From assembly GCF_009939295.1 (NCBI RefSeq), contig NZ_WVIC01000005.1:1-64000 (forward strand): DNA of 64,000 nt, read 5' to 3'. Positions within the stretch are counted from its first letter, which is position 1. The number at the start of each line of letters is the position of its first letter. Positions 54,078 through 62,455 of the stretch are shown here, in pieces. The position numbers and the translations under genes were made by a program. This DNA comes from Petrachloros mirabilis ULC683 (GTDB taxonomy: Bacteria; Cyanobacteriota; Cyanobacteriia; Thermosynechococcales; Thermosynechococcaceae). Below the pieces are notes generated by a model. That model was not told the origin of the DNA and did no database searches. It saw only the letters and a program-made list of their open reading frames with translations.

Positions 54078-54561
54078 TGCATGACAACTTGTGGTGTGTT
54101 AAACATACCTTTGTGAAAGAGTAATCCTAGTGTCCAACCTAAAATCGGGCAAAGATGAGAATTGTACCGACGCAATCTACAGTGAAAAAACATCTATAGC
54201 GGTTCATGATCGGATGAAGTACAGCAGAGCTTTTAGTACATAAGCGTTACAGGCATCCGTATGTACCTCACACTAGCGAGAACCGCTATGGCAATCCAGG
54301 GCAAGGCAGCTCCCCAAGTGCGACCATGCTCAGTTTATCAAACCCCAGGAACATAGGTGCCGCAACCGCTACATAGGCAGATTGCAAGGTCTGGTAGAAC
54401 AACCACAACTCTGTCCAAGACGTTCCAAATTTACACTCACCGTTACACGAGGTGCTCTCTCTAGCTAGCTCTGAAGAATTGAATAAAATCCGTGCGGAAA
54501 CTCCCATACTTTAGCCAGTATTATTGATGGTCGCCCCCCCATTTGTGGTAAAACACCCTGC
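54078..54561. other. Intergenic region with a short mobile-like repeat
   Basis: No supported gene. It contains the inverted-repeat element listed at 54196-54289; beyond that I see nothing recognisable. A promoter for cpcE should lie near its right end. Confidence 0.5.
54196..54289. repeat. 94-bp element with ATAGCGGTTC inverted ends
   Basis: ATAGCGGTTC (54196-54205) and GAACCGCTAT (54280-54289) are perfect 10-bp inverted ends. Related ends occur at 28705-28731 (one end only) and 59687-59788. It has no coding capacity and resembles a small non-autonomous element. Confidence 0.7.
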
Positions 54562-55443
54562 ATGAGCCTAATACGACAATCTATGTCCGCCATGAACTCA
54601 GACGCTCTTTCTCATCTTGCTGAGCCAGACAACCCTCAAGCTGGTGGTCATCTCACGCCTGCTCAGGCGATTGCCAACCTCCAGGGTCAAGATCTGGGGC
54701 TGAGAGTCTATGCGGCCTGGTGGCTCGGTCGATTTCGGGTCAGTCTCCCAGAAGCCATTGACCAGCTCATCATCGCTTTAGAGGACGAAGCAGATCAGAC
54801 CGGTGCTGGCGGGTATCCCTTGCGGCGGAATGCGGCTCGTGCCCTGGGCAAGTTGGGGGATTGCCGTGCGGTTCCAGCCCTTATTCAAGCCCTGAGCTGC
54901 TCAGATTTCTATGTGCGCGAAGCTGTGGCTCAGGCCTTGGAAATGCTTGGGGATGCTGCCAGTATTCCCCCACTGATGGCGCTGCTGCAAAATCAAATAC
55001 CAGGAACGCTTCCAGCTCCGGAACCGCCTCACTTAGAGCAGCCCTTTGACGCCATTCTAGAAGCCCTTGGCACGCTGAAGGCAACCGAGGCCGCCCCACT
55101 GATTCATCCGTTTCTAAACCACGAAGTTCCCCGAGTTCGCTTTTCAGCCGCGCGGTCACTGTACCAGCTCGCGCCAACCGAGGCGGCGGCTCAGTCTTTT
55201 GGAGATCAATTGATCCAGGAACTCAACAATGACGACTTGCAGTTGCGAAGGGCGGTGCTGGCCGACTTGGGAGCCATTGGTTATCTACCGGCGGCAGAGG
55301 CCATTGCCCAAACTCTGGCTGAAAACAGTCTCAAGCTAATTGCCCTGAAAGGGCTGCTTGAAAAACAATTGCAGGGGTCAACGCCTCCTCAACTCTCAAA
55401 AGCTGCCATTCAGGTGATGGATTTAATGGATGAGTTACTCTGA
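54562..55443 (+). CDS. cpcE: Phycocyanobilin lyase subunit CpcE-like
   Basis: 293 aa of HEAT-like repeats. The block NLQGQDLGLRVYAAWWLGRF (about 39-58), GYPLRRNAARALGKLGD and CSDFYVREAVAQALEMLGD match CpcE, which with CpcF attaches phycocyanobilin to alpha-phycocyanin. No cpcF, cpcA or cpcB is adjacent, so the partner must be elsewhere. It overlaps the Nudix gene by 14 bp. Confidence 0.88.
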   Translation: MSLIRQSMSAMNSDALSHLAEPDNPQAGGHLTPAQAIANLQGQDLGLRVYAAWWLGRFRVSLPEAIDQLIIALEDEADQTGAGGYPLRRNAARALGKLGDCRAVPALIQALSCSDFYVREAVAQALEMLGDAASIPPLMALLQNQIPGTLPAPEPPHLEQPFDAILEALGTLKATEAAPLIHPFLNHEVPRVRFSAARSLYQLAPTEAAAQSFGDQLIQELNNDDLQLRRAVLADLGAIGYLPAAEAIAQTLAENSLKLIALKGLLEKQLQGSTPPQLSKAAIQVMDLMDELL

Positions 55444-55912
55444 CTGTTGGACTAGATTGAGTCGCCTACAACGTCTATTTCAAGTTGCATTAGGTGTTGT
55501 ATTTCGCCATCCGGTTTTGGGGATCAGCCTGATTGCTCTCCAAGAAGATGGTCAGATTGTCATGGTGCGTAGACAAGATAACCAGAAATGGAGCTTGCCC
55601 GGTGGCCTTGTTGACTGGGGCGAATCTCTCCCTAGCACAATTCAGCGCGAACTTAAAGAAGAAACAGGCTTAGAGGTTGCTCAAATTGGTCGCTTGGTGG
55701 GTGTCTATTCTTCTCCCACCCGAGACCCTCGCATGCACTCCATTTGTCTGGCCATTGAGGTGAAGGTGACGGGCGAGATGGGTGTGATCGATACGCTAGA
55801 GATTCTGGAGGTCAAGTCCTTTTTGCCGGAGCAAATTGACCAGGAGTCTCTGGCTCATGACCACAGCCAGCATCTCCAAGACTATTGGCAAGGACTGACA
55901 ACCATTGCTTGA
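55430..55912 (+). CDS. Nudix hydrolase
   Basis: 160 aa. A complete Nudix box is seen, from GGLVDWGES to ELKEETGLEV (G-x5-E-x7-RELxEExGL form). It hydrolyses a nucleoside-diphosphate-linked compound of unknown identity. A hydrophobic N-terminal stretch is part of the fold rather than a membrane anchor. Its first 14 bp overlap the end of cpcE, so the two are translationally coupled. Confidence 0.9.
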   Translation: MSYSDCWTRLSRLQRLFQVALGVVFRHPVLGISLIALQEDGQIVMVRRQDNQKWSLPGGLVDWGESLPSTIQRELKEETGLEVAQIGRLVGVYSSPTRDPRMHSICLAIEVKVTGEMGVIDTLEILEVKSFLPEQIDQESLAHDHSQHLQDYWQGLTTIA

Positions 55913-55920
55913 GAGTTGGG

Positions 55921-57924
55921 TTAGGAGCGATTGCCCAGTAATCTCTGGCGCAGGGTTTTGATGCGATCGCGGTACTTAGCCGCCTCTTCAAACTCCAAAT
56001 TTTTGGCCGCCTCCTGCATTTGCGCTTCCAACTGAGTAATCAGTTCCGGAATGTCAGCCAGGGGCAGATCGTCCACCTGTTCATAGGCCAGTTCTAGCTC
56101 TTGGGCATTGAGGCGGCGTGAGACTTCCAGGAAGGCCAAAATGGCATTACTGGCTCGGCGCACAATGGGTTGGGGGGTGATGCCGTGGATCTGGTTGTAT
56201 TCCAATTGAATCTGGCGGCGGCGCTCGGTTTCCGAGATGGCCCTGTCCATGCTATCGGTGAGATTATCAGCGTAGAGAATCGCCTGACCGCGCACATGGC
56301 GAGCGGCTCGACCAATGGTTTGAATTAAAGAGCGCTCCGCCCGCAGAAACCCCTCTTTGTCGGCATCCAGGATTGCCACCAGGGATACTTCTGGCAAGTC
56401 CAAGCCCTCCCGGAGCAAATTGACGCCAATTAAAACATCAAACTCGCCCTGACGCAGATCCTGCAAGATCTCAATGCGCTGAATGGCATTAATTTCTGAG
56501 TGCAAGTAACGCACTCGCACCCCCCGCTCCTGGAAATATTCGGTAAGATCTTCGGCCATGCGTTTGGTGAGCGTAGTCACCAAGGTTCGCTCTTGGAGTA
56601 AAACCCGCTCTTGAATTTCTGCCAGCAAGTCATCCACCTGGCCCGTGGTGGGACGGACAAAGATTTCCGGATCGACGACCCCCGTGGGTCGAATCACCTG
56701 TTCAATGATCCGATCTTCTGAGATTTCTAGTTCCCAGTTCCCAGGGGTGGCTGAAACGAAGACACACTGCTGCACCTTTTGCCAAAACTCATCCGCCTGC
56801 AAAGGGCGGTTATCAGCAGCACTGGGAAGACGAAAGCCATGCTCGATCAGCACCTTTTTGCGAGCCTGGTCGCCGTTATACATGCCTCGAAGTTGGGGCA
56901 CGCTCACATGGGACTCATCCACCACCAACAGCCAGTCCTTAGGGAAATAGTCAATTAGACATTCAGGGGGTTCTCCAGCCTGGCGACCAGCCAAATGGCG
57001 GGAATAGTTTTCCACGCCGTGGCAGTAGCCCACTTCTCGCAGCATTTCTAGATCGTAGCGGGTGCGCTGGCCAATGCGCTGGGCTTCTAGGAGTTTGCCA
57101 GCGGTTTCTAGGGCTTGTACCTGCTCCTTCAGCTCGGCATCAATGGCTTCAATGGCAGCTTCCAGGCGCTCTGCTGGGGTGACAAAGTGGCGAGCCGGAT
57201 AAATATTCAGGGCTTCCAGACTTTGCAGAGTCTCTCCGGTTACGGGGTCAACGTAGCGGATGGCATCAATTTCGTCGCCAAAGAACTCGACTCGAATAAT
57301 TCGATCTTCGTAGGCTGGGCCAATTTCTAGCACGTCGCCCTTGACTCGGAAGCTGCCCCGACCCAGTTCGGTGTCATTGCGGGTGTACTGGATCGTGGCC
57401 AGGTTGCGGAGAATCTGCCGGGGATCCATCTCTTCACCCATGCGTAGGGGAATTGACGCTTTCAGGTATTCTGCCGGAATTCCTAAACCGTAGATGCAGC
57501 TAATGGAAGCCACCACAATTACATCTCGCCGCTCAAAGAGTGAGCGCGTGGCCGAGTGGCGGAGCATGTCAATTTCTTCGTTAATCGAAGCGGTTTTTTC
57601 GATGTAGGTGTCGGTGACCGGGATGTAGGCTTCCGGCTGGTAGTAGTCGTAATAGCTGATGAAATATTCCACTGCGTTGTGGGGGAAAAACTCCCGTAAC
57701 TCGTTGCAGAGTTGGGCTGCCAGGGTTTTATTGTGAGCTAACAGCAGGGTGGGCTTGCCGATTTGCTCAATCACCCGCGCCATCGTGTAGGTCTTGCCCG
57801 TCCCTGTCGCCCCTAGGAGAGTTTGGAATTGATGCCCCGATTGGAGAGATTGCGTCAGTCGTGCGATCGCACGGGGTTGATCACCTGTCGGCTCAAACGG
57901 AGCTTTGATTTGAAACGGTTTCAT
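55921..57924 (-). CDS. uvrB: Excinuclease ABC subunit UvrB
   Basis: 667 aa from the ATG at 57924; an in-frame TTG at 57945 would add seven. DNA-damage-loading helicase of nucleotide excision repair. Visible are Walker [15 protein letters not shown], the beta-hairpin [16 protein letters not shown], motif VDESHVS, and the C-terminal UVR domain ([20 protein letters not shown]) that binds UvrC. It appears to be complete. Upstream, a dispersed repeat copy lies in the spacer. Confidence 0.96.
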   Translation of the reverse strand: MKPFQIKAPFEPTGDQPRAIARLTQSLQSGHQFQTLLGATGTGKTYTMARVIEQIGKPTLLLAHNKTLAAQLCNELREFFPHNAVEYFISYYDYYQPEAYIPVTDTYIEKTASINEEIDMLRHSATRSLFERRDVIVVASISCIYGLGIPAEYLKASIPLRMGEEMDPRQILRNLATIQYTRNDTELGRGSFRVKGDVLEIGPAYEDRIIRVEFFGDEIDAIRYVDPVTGETLQSLEALNIYPARHFVTPAERLEAAIEAIDAELKEQVQALETAGKLLEAQRIGQRTRYDLEMLREVGYCHGVENYSRHLAGRQAGEPPECLIDYFPKDWLLVVDESHVSVPQLRGMYNGDQARKKVLIEHGFRLPSAADNRPLQADEFWQKVQQCVFVSATPGNWELEISEDRIIEQVIRPTGVVDPEIFVRPTTGQVDDLLAEIQERVLLQERTLVTTLTKRMAEDLTEYFQERGVRVRYLHSEINAIQRIEILQDLRQGEFDVLIGVNLLREGLDLPEVSLVAILDADKEGFLRAERSLIQTIGRAARHVRGQAILYADNLTDSMDRAISETERRRQIQLEYNQIHGITPQPIVRRASNAILAFLEVSRRLNAQELELAYEQVDDLPLADIPELITQLEAQMQEAAKNLEFEEAAKYRDRIKTLRQRLLGNRS

Positions 57925-57995
57925 CAGATTCACACCCTCAGCCAATCAAATATCCCTCTTTTGTCAATTTCGTGAGAGAAAATCTGGAATACCCA

Positions 57996-58089
57996 AATTA
58001 CGTTGCTGGCATGACGATAGCATGGGCTATAGGGAACGAGCGAATAGAGGCTTCAGATTCTCTCTGCCTAGAGTGACAAAAGAGAGATA
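57996..58089 (+). repeat. 94-bp dispersed repeat, copy 2
   Basis: Ungapped match to 27956-28049, which is the mazEF leader. Here it lies in the 57925-58139 spacer between uvrB and xseB, without an adjacent toxin-antitoxin pair. Confidence 0.8.
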
Positions 58090-58139
58090 AAGTGATTGTC
58101 AATCTTTGTATTTTCTTGTAAACAAGCGTTTACAAATAC

Positions 58140-58391
58140 CTAGGGTAAATCATCCGTAAGCGTTTCAACTAAAATATCCATCTGGGCTTGACGATCTTCT
58201 AGAAATTGATCGCACTGGTGCAGATATTCAATTGCTTGGGTAAACTGCTCAAACATCTGCGCCAAATCTAAGTTGCCAACTTCAATGTCTTGAATAATGG
58301 CTTCAATTTGAGTCACGGTAGATTCATAGTGCCAGTCTGAGGGCAACTCCTGGGGTTCCTCTGGGGGGGAAGAAGCAGAGGCAGAACTCAT
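58140..58391 (-). CDS. xseB: Exodeoxyribonuclease VII small subunit
   Basis: 83 aa. Helical XseB family core (YESTVTQIEAIIQDIEVGNL then DLAQMFEQFTQAIEYLHQC). It binds several copies per XseA catalytic subunit for single-strand DNA degradation in repair. The ATG overlaps the xseA stop as ATGA, so the pair is coupled. Confidence 0.92.
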   Translation of the reverse strand: MSSASASSPPEEPQELPSDWHYESTVTQIEAIIQDIEVGNLDLAQMFEQFTQAIEYLHQCDQFLEDRQAQMDILVETLTDDLP

Positions 58392-59650
58392 GGGGTAGGC
58401 TCCGATGGGGGGCTGAACACATCAAGGTTGATCACCTGTACTTTAGCAAACCCATCCGCAAGCCTGAGGGTTAAGGTTTGTCGGGGATGAAGGTGCTGGA
58501 TGCTACGCACAACTGACCCATCTGGCTGCTGTACGAGGGCATATCCGCGCTGGAGAACGGCACGGGGATCGAGACTTTCGAGGGTTTGGCGCAGGAGGTG
58601 GTGGTGTTGCTGTTGCTGACTGAGGCGGTTTTGGGTGGCCAGCAGTAGTCGGCGACACAATTGAGCCAGGTGGGTTTGCTCTTGCCCTAGGCGTCGGTCG
58701 AGTTGCAGGTGCTGGAGCTGACGGTTCTGATCGTGGAGGTGTGCCCGCTGGCGCTCTAACTGCTCTCGGAGGCTGGTTCGCAGGCGCGCCTGTCGGTCTT
58801 GGTGCTGGAACCTCAGATCTGCCAGTTGGGGGATAGCCTGCTCCGCTGCTGCGGTGGGGGTATGAACATAGACATCGGCGGCTAGATCCGCTAAAGATTC
58901 ATCCCGCTGGTGGCCAATGCCAGAAATGATTGGAATTGAGCAGGCTGCGATCGCACGCACCACGCGCTCATCATCAAAGCACACCAAATCTTCTGAGGCA
59001 CCCCCCCCCCGTGCCAAGATCAGCACCTCGGCTCGACCATCCGCCTCAACCCGTTCAATAGCCGTCACAATCGATTCTGGAGCTTGTTCGCCTTGGACTA
59101 GGGTGGGAGAAAATAATACCTTCAATCCAGGGTAGCGCGATCGCAGCGTCCGACAAATGTCACCCCAAGCTGCTGCCTGGGCAGAGGTCACCACAGCAAT
59201 CGTCTGGGGGTGAAGGGGCAACGAACGCTTGCGCTCAGGGTCAAACAGTCCTTCTTGGGTCAGGCGATCTCGCAGTTGGCGATAGCGGAGGTAGCGAAGC
59301 CCCTCCCCAGCCAACAGTACTTGCCAGACCATGAGCTGATACTGCCCCCGCTGGGGGTAGAGGCGAATACGGCCTAAGACAATCACCTGCTCTCCAGATT
59401 CTGGCTCCACCGCCAGGTGATCTCGATAGCTCTTCCATACCACACAGCGCAACGTGGCCTGGGCTTCCGGATCCTGGAGCGTAAAGAAAATGCCGCTGCG
59501 GTGATGGCTGACACTGGACACCTCCCCCGTCACCCACACTTGCAGCAACTCCCCATCCTGCTCTAGGAGGTCTTGAATATAAGTGGTTAGATCGCCGACA
59601 GAGCGAACCGTAGGAGCGGTGAGTAAGTTCGGCTGAAACATGCTGGACAC
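58388..59650 (-). CDS. xseA: Exodeoxyribonuclease VII large subunit
   Basis: 420 aa. N-terminal OB-fold domain, then the catalytic region with FDPERKRSLPLHPQTIAVVT, ILARGGGASEDLVCFDDERV and SGIGHQRDESLADLAAD. A coiled-coil region (about 270-355) binds XseB. The length is normal for the family. It has the overlap with xseB noted above. Its promoter region contains an inverted-repeat element at 59687-59788. Confidence 0.95.
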   Translation of the reverse strand: MSSMFQPNLLTAPTVRSVGDLTTYIQDLLEQDGELLQVWVTGEVSSVSHHRSGIFFTLQDPEAQATLRCVVWKSYRDHLAVEPESGEQVIVLGRIRLYPQRGQYQLMVWQVLLAGEGLRYLRYRQLRDRLTQEGLFDPERKRSLPLHPQTIAVVTSAQAAAWGDICRTLRSRYPGLKVLFSPTLVQGEQAPESIVTAIERVEADGRAEVLILARGGGASEDLVCFDDERVVRAIAACSIPIISGIGHQRDESLADLAADVYVHTPTAAAEQAIPQLADLRFQHQDRQARLRTSLREQLERQRAHLHDQNRQLQHLQLDRRLGQEQTHLAQLCRRLLLATQNRLSQQQQHHHLLRQTLESLDPRAVLQRGYALVQQPDGSVVRSIQHLHPRQTLTLRLADGFAKVQVINLDVFSPPSEPTP

Positions 59651-59686
59651 TCACTTACAATGGCATTTACAAGGCTGATCGCTTAA

Positions 59687-59788
59687 TACAGCGGTTCTCA
59701 CCTGAGTGAGGTACGGGGTGTGGGTGTGGAACCCCCACGCAGGGGGCACTGCCCCATGTACTCCATTGATCTGTAAACCGCTATATAG
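59687..59788. repeat. About 100-bp inverted-end element near recA
   Basis: Ends TACAGCGGTT (59687) and AACCGCTATA (59776) differ at one base in the inverted pair. The inner sequence CACCTGAGTGAGG is shared with 28715-28731. It lies between the divergent xseA and recA genes; the remaining 59789-60000 holds the recA promoter and nothing else recognisable. Confidence 0.65.
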
Positions 59789-60000
59789 TACAATTGAATT
59801 AACTTTCAGGAGATGCTGACCTTATCGATATACCTGGCCTCATTCATAACCTGGGTGCAGGGTTGGGTTGAATGCCTAGAGACGGTTTGAAAAGTTTCTA
59901 ACGCCTTGCAAGCGCTCCTAAATCTTTTTTTTGCAGATAAACAGGCTTCCCAGCCAGACTTGGTATTATACCCTTACTCTCCTGAAGCATACGGTTAATT

Positions 60001-61065
60001 ATGGCTCCCGAAATTACCACCAATCCCGAAAAGCAAAAGGCTCTCAATGTTGTCCTCAATCAAATAGAGCGCTCCTTCGGCAAGGGGGCTATTATGCGTC
60101 TAGGCGATGCCACGCGCATGAAAATCGAAACTGTTCCCAGTGGCGCGTTAACTCTGGATTTAGCCCTGGGTGGGGGACTGCCCAAGGGGCGAGTAGTGGA
60201 ACTCTATGGCCCCGAAAGTTCCGGTAAAACCACCCTGGCGTTGCATGCGATCGCAGAAGTCCAAAAAGTCGGAGGCGTCGCCGCCTTTGTGGATGCCGAA
60301 CATGCCCTAGATCCCGCCTATGCCGCCGTCTTGGGCGTGGATATTGAAAACCTGTTGGTAGCCCAACCCGACACCGGGGAATCCGCCCTGGAAATTGTGG
60401 ATCAACTGGTGCGCTCCACCGCCGTCGATATTGTAGTCATCGACTCCGTAGCTGCCCTGGTTCCCCGCGCTGAAATTGAAGGGGAAATGGGCGATTCCCA
60501 CATGGGGCTGCAAGCGCGACTGATGAGCCAAGCCCTGCGCAAAATCACCGGCAACATCGGCAAAACCGGCACTATTGTCGTGTTCCTGAACCAGTTACGC
60601 CAGAAAATTGGCGTCACCTATGGCAACCCCGAAACCACCACCGGCGGCAATGCCCTGAAGTTTTATGCCTCCGTGCGCCTAGATATTCGCCGCATCCAAA
60701 CCCTGAAAAAAGGCACTGAAGAGTTTGGCATTCGCGCCAAGGTCAAAGTCGTCAAGAACAAAGTTGCACCGCCTTTCCGGATTGCCGAGTTTGACATTAT
60801 TTTTGGCCGGGGCATCTCCACCCTAGGCTGCATTTTAGACATGGCCGAGGAAACCAATATCATTGTCCGCAAGGGTGCCTGGTATAGCTACAACGGCGAT
60901 AACATCGGCCAAGGCCGCGACAACACGGTGAAGTACCTAGAAGAAAACCCAGACTTTGCCAAAACCGTTGAGCAACAGGTGCGGCAAAAGCTAGATACTG
61001 GTGCAGAAGTCTCGGCGAATTCCTTAAAAGCTGTAGAAATCGTCGAGGAAGAAGCTGAAGAATAA
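60001..61065 (+). CDS. recA: Recombinase RecA
   Basis: 354 aa. Walker [14 protein letters not shown] (about 70-82), the [14 protein letters not shown]-type loop ([20 protein letters not shown]), the [10 protein letters not shown]2 region, and a complete C-terminal domain with an acidic tail. Catalyses homologous pairing and, with LexA-type repressors, the DNA-damage response. A cyanobacterial LexA-like half-site (AGTACAATTGAATT, about 59787) is weak. Confidence 0.97.
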   Translation: MAPEITTNPEKQKALNVVLNQIERSFGKGAIMRLGDATRMKIETVPSGALTLDLALGGGLPKGRVVELYGPESSGKTTLALHAIAEVQKVGGVAAFVDAEHALDPAYAAVLGVDIENLLVAQPDTGESALEIVDQLVRSTAVDIVVIDSVAALVPRAEIEGEMGDSHMGLQARLMSQALRKITGNIGKTGTIVVFLNQLRQKIGVTYGNPETTTGGNALKFYASVRLDIRRIQTLKKGTEEFGIRAKVKVVKNKVAPPFRIAEFDIIFGRGISTLGCILDMAEETNIIVRKGAWYSYNGDNIGQGRDNTVKYLEENPDFAKTVEQQVRQKLDTGAEVSANSLKAVEIVEEEAEE

Positions 61066-61087
61066 GCTCTGCTGCTTACAGTCGAGC

Positions 61088-61681
61088 TTACAGTCTGCCT
61101 GCCAACACTTGAGCAGCGGTCAAGGCTAAGTCTGGAAAGGTGGGGGACACAATGCGGCGGCGGTCATCCCCTTGAAATTCTGTGGAGTCGTAAAGCTCAT
61201 GATCGAGGATGCAAACGGTAATTTTCTGGGCGATGGGGTCTGCGATCCAATACTCAGGTATTTCTAGAAGTCCATATTCAGCGCGTTTTGAGCGATAGTC
61301 ATTGGTTTTGGTGGAGGGGCTGACAACTTCGACAACTAACAAAGGGGGTGGCTCGTTGAAGTTGATGATGGCTTCTAGGTCTGCCATAGCTTCCCACTGA
61401 ACAAGGGGCAAGACCGTGACATCGGGGATGCGAGAGGTGTCCCAACTGCGACCCCGGTAGGAGCGCACCCCAACGGTCATTTGTTTACAAGTCCAAGGGA
61501 GTCCTCTTTGCTTGATTTGATCGCGAAACTGCTCGTGCAAGAACTCGGTGATGCTGCCATGTTTTCCGGTGCCGAGGCTCATCGGGACGAGTTCTCCATC
61601 GACCAGTTCATAGCGGATGTCACTGCCGTTGGCATAGGTGAGGTATTCCTCAAAGGTAAGTTTTTGGGTGGTGGTGGTCAT
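61088..61681 (-). CDS. Uma2-family (DUF820) restriction-endonuclease-fold protein
   Basis: 197 aa. Restriction-endonuclease-like core: IRYELVDGELVPM, PDVTVLPLV with Asp, LLVVEVVSPSTKTNDYRSKR with Glu and Lys, and EYWIADP. Abundant in cyanobacteria, probably DNA nucleases or mobile-linked proteins. All conserved residues are present. It is convergent with recA and close to the mazEF pair on the same strand. Confidence 0.92.
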   Translation of the reverse strand: MTTTTQKLTFEEYLTYANGSDIRYELVDGELVPMSLGTGKHGSITEFLHEQFRDQIKQRGLPWTCKQMTVGVRSYRGRSWDTSRIPDVTVLPLVQWEAMADLEAIINFNEPPPLLVVEVVSPSTKTNDYRSKRAEYGLLEIPEYWIADPIAQKITVCILDHELYDSTEFQGDDRRRIVSPTFPDLALTAAQVLAGRL

Positions 61682-61716
61682 ACTTCCTCAGATTTGAAAT
61701 CTGTTGTTGACACAAG

Positions 61717-62061
61717 CTAAGAAATTAAGGGTTCTAGACGGGCTAACACTTCATTAATTATTGTAGAGGGAGCTTTCTCAATCAACACAGCCCGCCTCGT
61801 TGTACAGTCAATCGATTTAACCTGATCAACTAAAACAACGCCTGTGGTCTGCATGGTAGGGTCTAACTCAACTTCAAAGGGCCATCCTTTTTTTTGATTG
61901 GTAATGGGGCAAACTAAGATTAGCTTTGAAATCCGGTTGTAATCGACCGTTGAAATCACGATTGCAGGGCGATAGCCTGCCTGTTCATTCCCAGCCTGGG
62001 GGTTGAATTGGAGTTTGAGAATATCCCCGCGTTCTGGAGTGGTGCCATCGATTTTTACCAA
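61717..62061 (-). CDS. mazF: MazF/PemK-family toxin, second locus
   Basis: About 114 aa. No ATG is available: the family N-terminus begins at TTG 62061 (VKIDGTTPERGDILKLQFNP); TTG 62088 is the other choice. Core: GYRPAIVIS, VCPITNQKKGWPFEVELD, VVLVDQVKSIDC. The gene overlaps the antitoxin stop. The usual catalytic Arg (YRPAIVIS) and Thr (PITN) positions are kept, so it is probably active. Confidence 0.88.
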   Translation of the reverse strand: MVKIDGTTPERGDILKLQFNPQAGNEQAGYRPAIVISTVDYNRISKLILVCPITNQKKGWPFEVELDPTMQTTGVVLVDQVKSIDCTTRRAVLIEKAPSTIINEVLARLEPLIS

Positions 62062-62297
62062 GCTTCGTCTCCTAACGGTTCGCCCCAATCAACTTCACTG
62101 TGCTGCTGTTCAGGCTTTGCGTCTTTGAGAAGATCTCGCAGGGTGTATTTAGGGCTGACTGGAGAAAGTACGATTTTGTCCCCTTCAGTGGCAATTTTGA
62201 CGATGGAGCCTGCTTTTAGTCCTATCTCTTGAACCATCGCTTGAGGCAGGCGAATGCCGAGAGAGTTACCCCAGAGGGCAATTTTTTGGGTGACCAT
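62055..62297 (-). CDS. mazE: MazE-like antitoxin, second locus
   Basis: 80 aa. AbrB/MazE fold (IALWGNSLGIRLPQAMVQEI), C-terminal acidic tail (SEVDWGEPLGDEAW). The toxin gene overlaps it by 7 bp. Its sequence differs clearly from the mazE at 28 kb, so the two loci are separate acquisitions. Confidence 0.9.
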   Translation of the reverse strand: MVTQKIALWGNSLGIRLPQAMVQEIGLKAGSIVKIATEGDKIVLSPVSPKYTLRDLLKDAKPEQQHSEVDWGEPLGDEAW

Positions 62298-62455
62298 AGG
62301 GCGGTTTTTAGTGTAAAAAGCTCAAACCCGGTAGCCAGTCGTTAAACACTTCCGACGGGAGAAGCCCACATCGTATGCTTGCATTGATATCGGGAATATG
62401 TCACATGTTTATACATTAAATATACATCAGAGTTGGTTTAGTTCACACCTGTCGA

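Noticed and set aside
54286-54507. 73-codon minus-strand frame between GT2 and cpcE
   Set aside because: No recognisable motif, and it overlaps the repeat element end; not supported.
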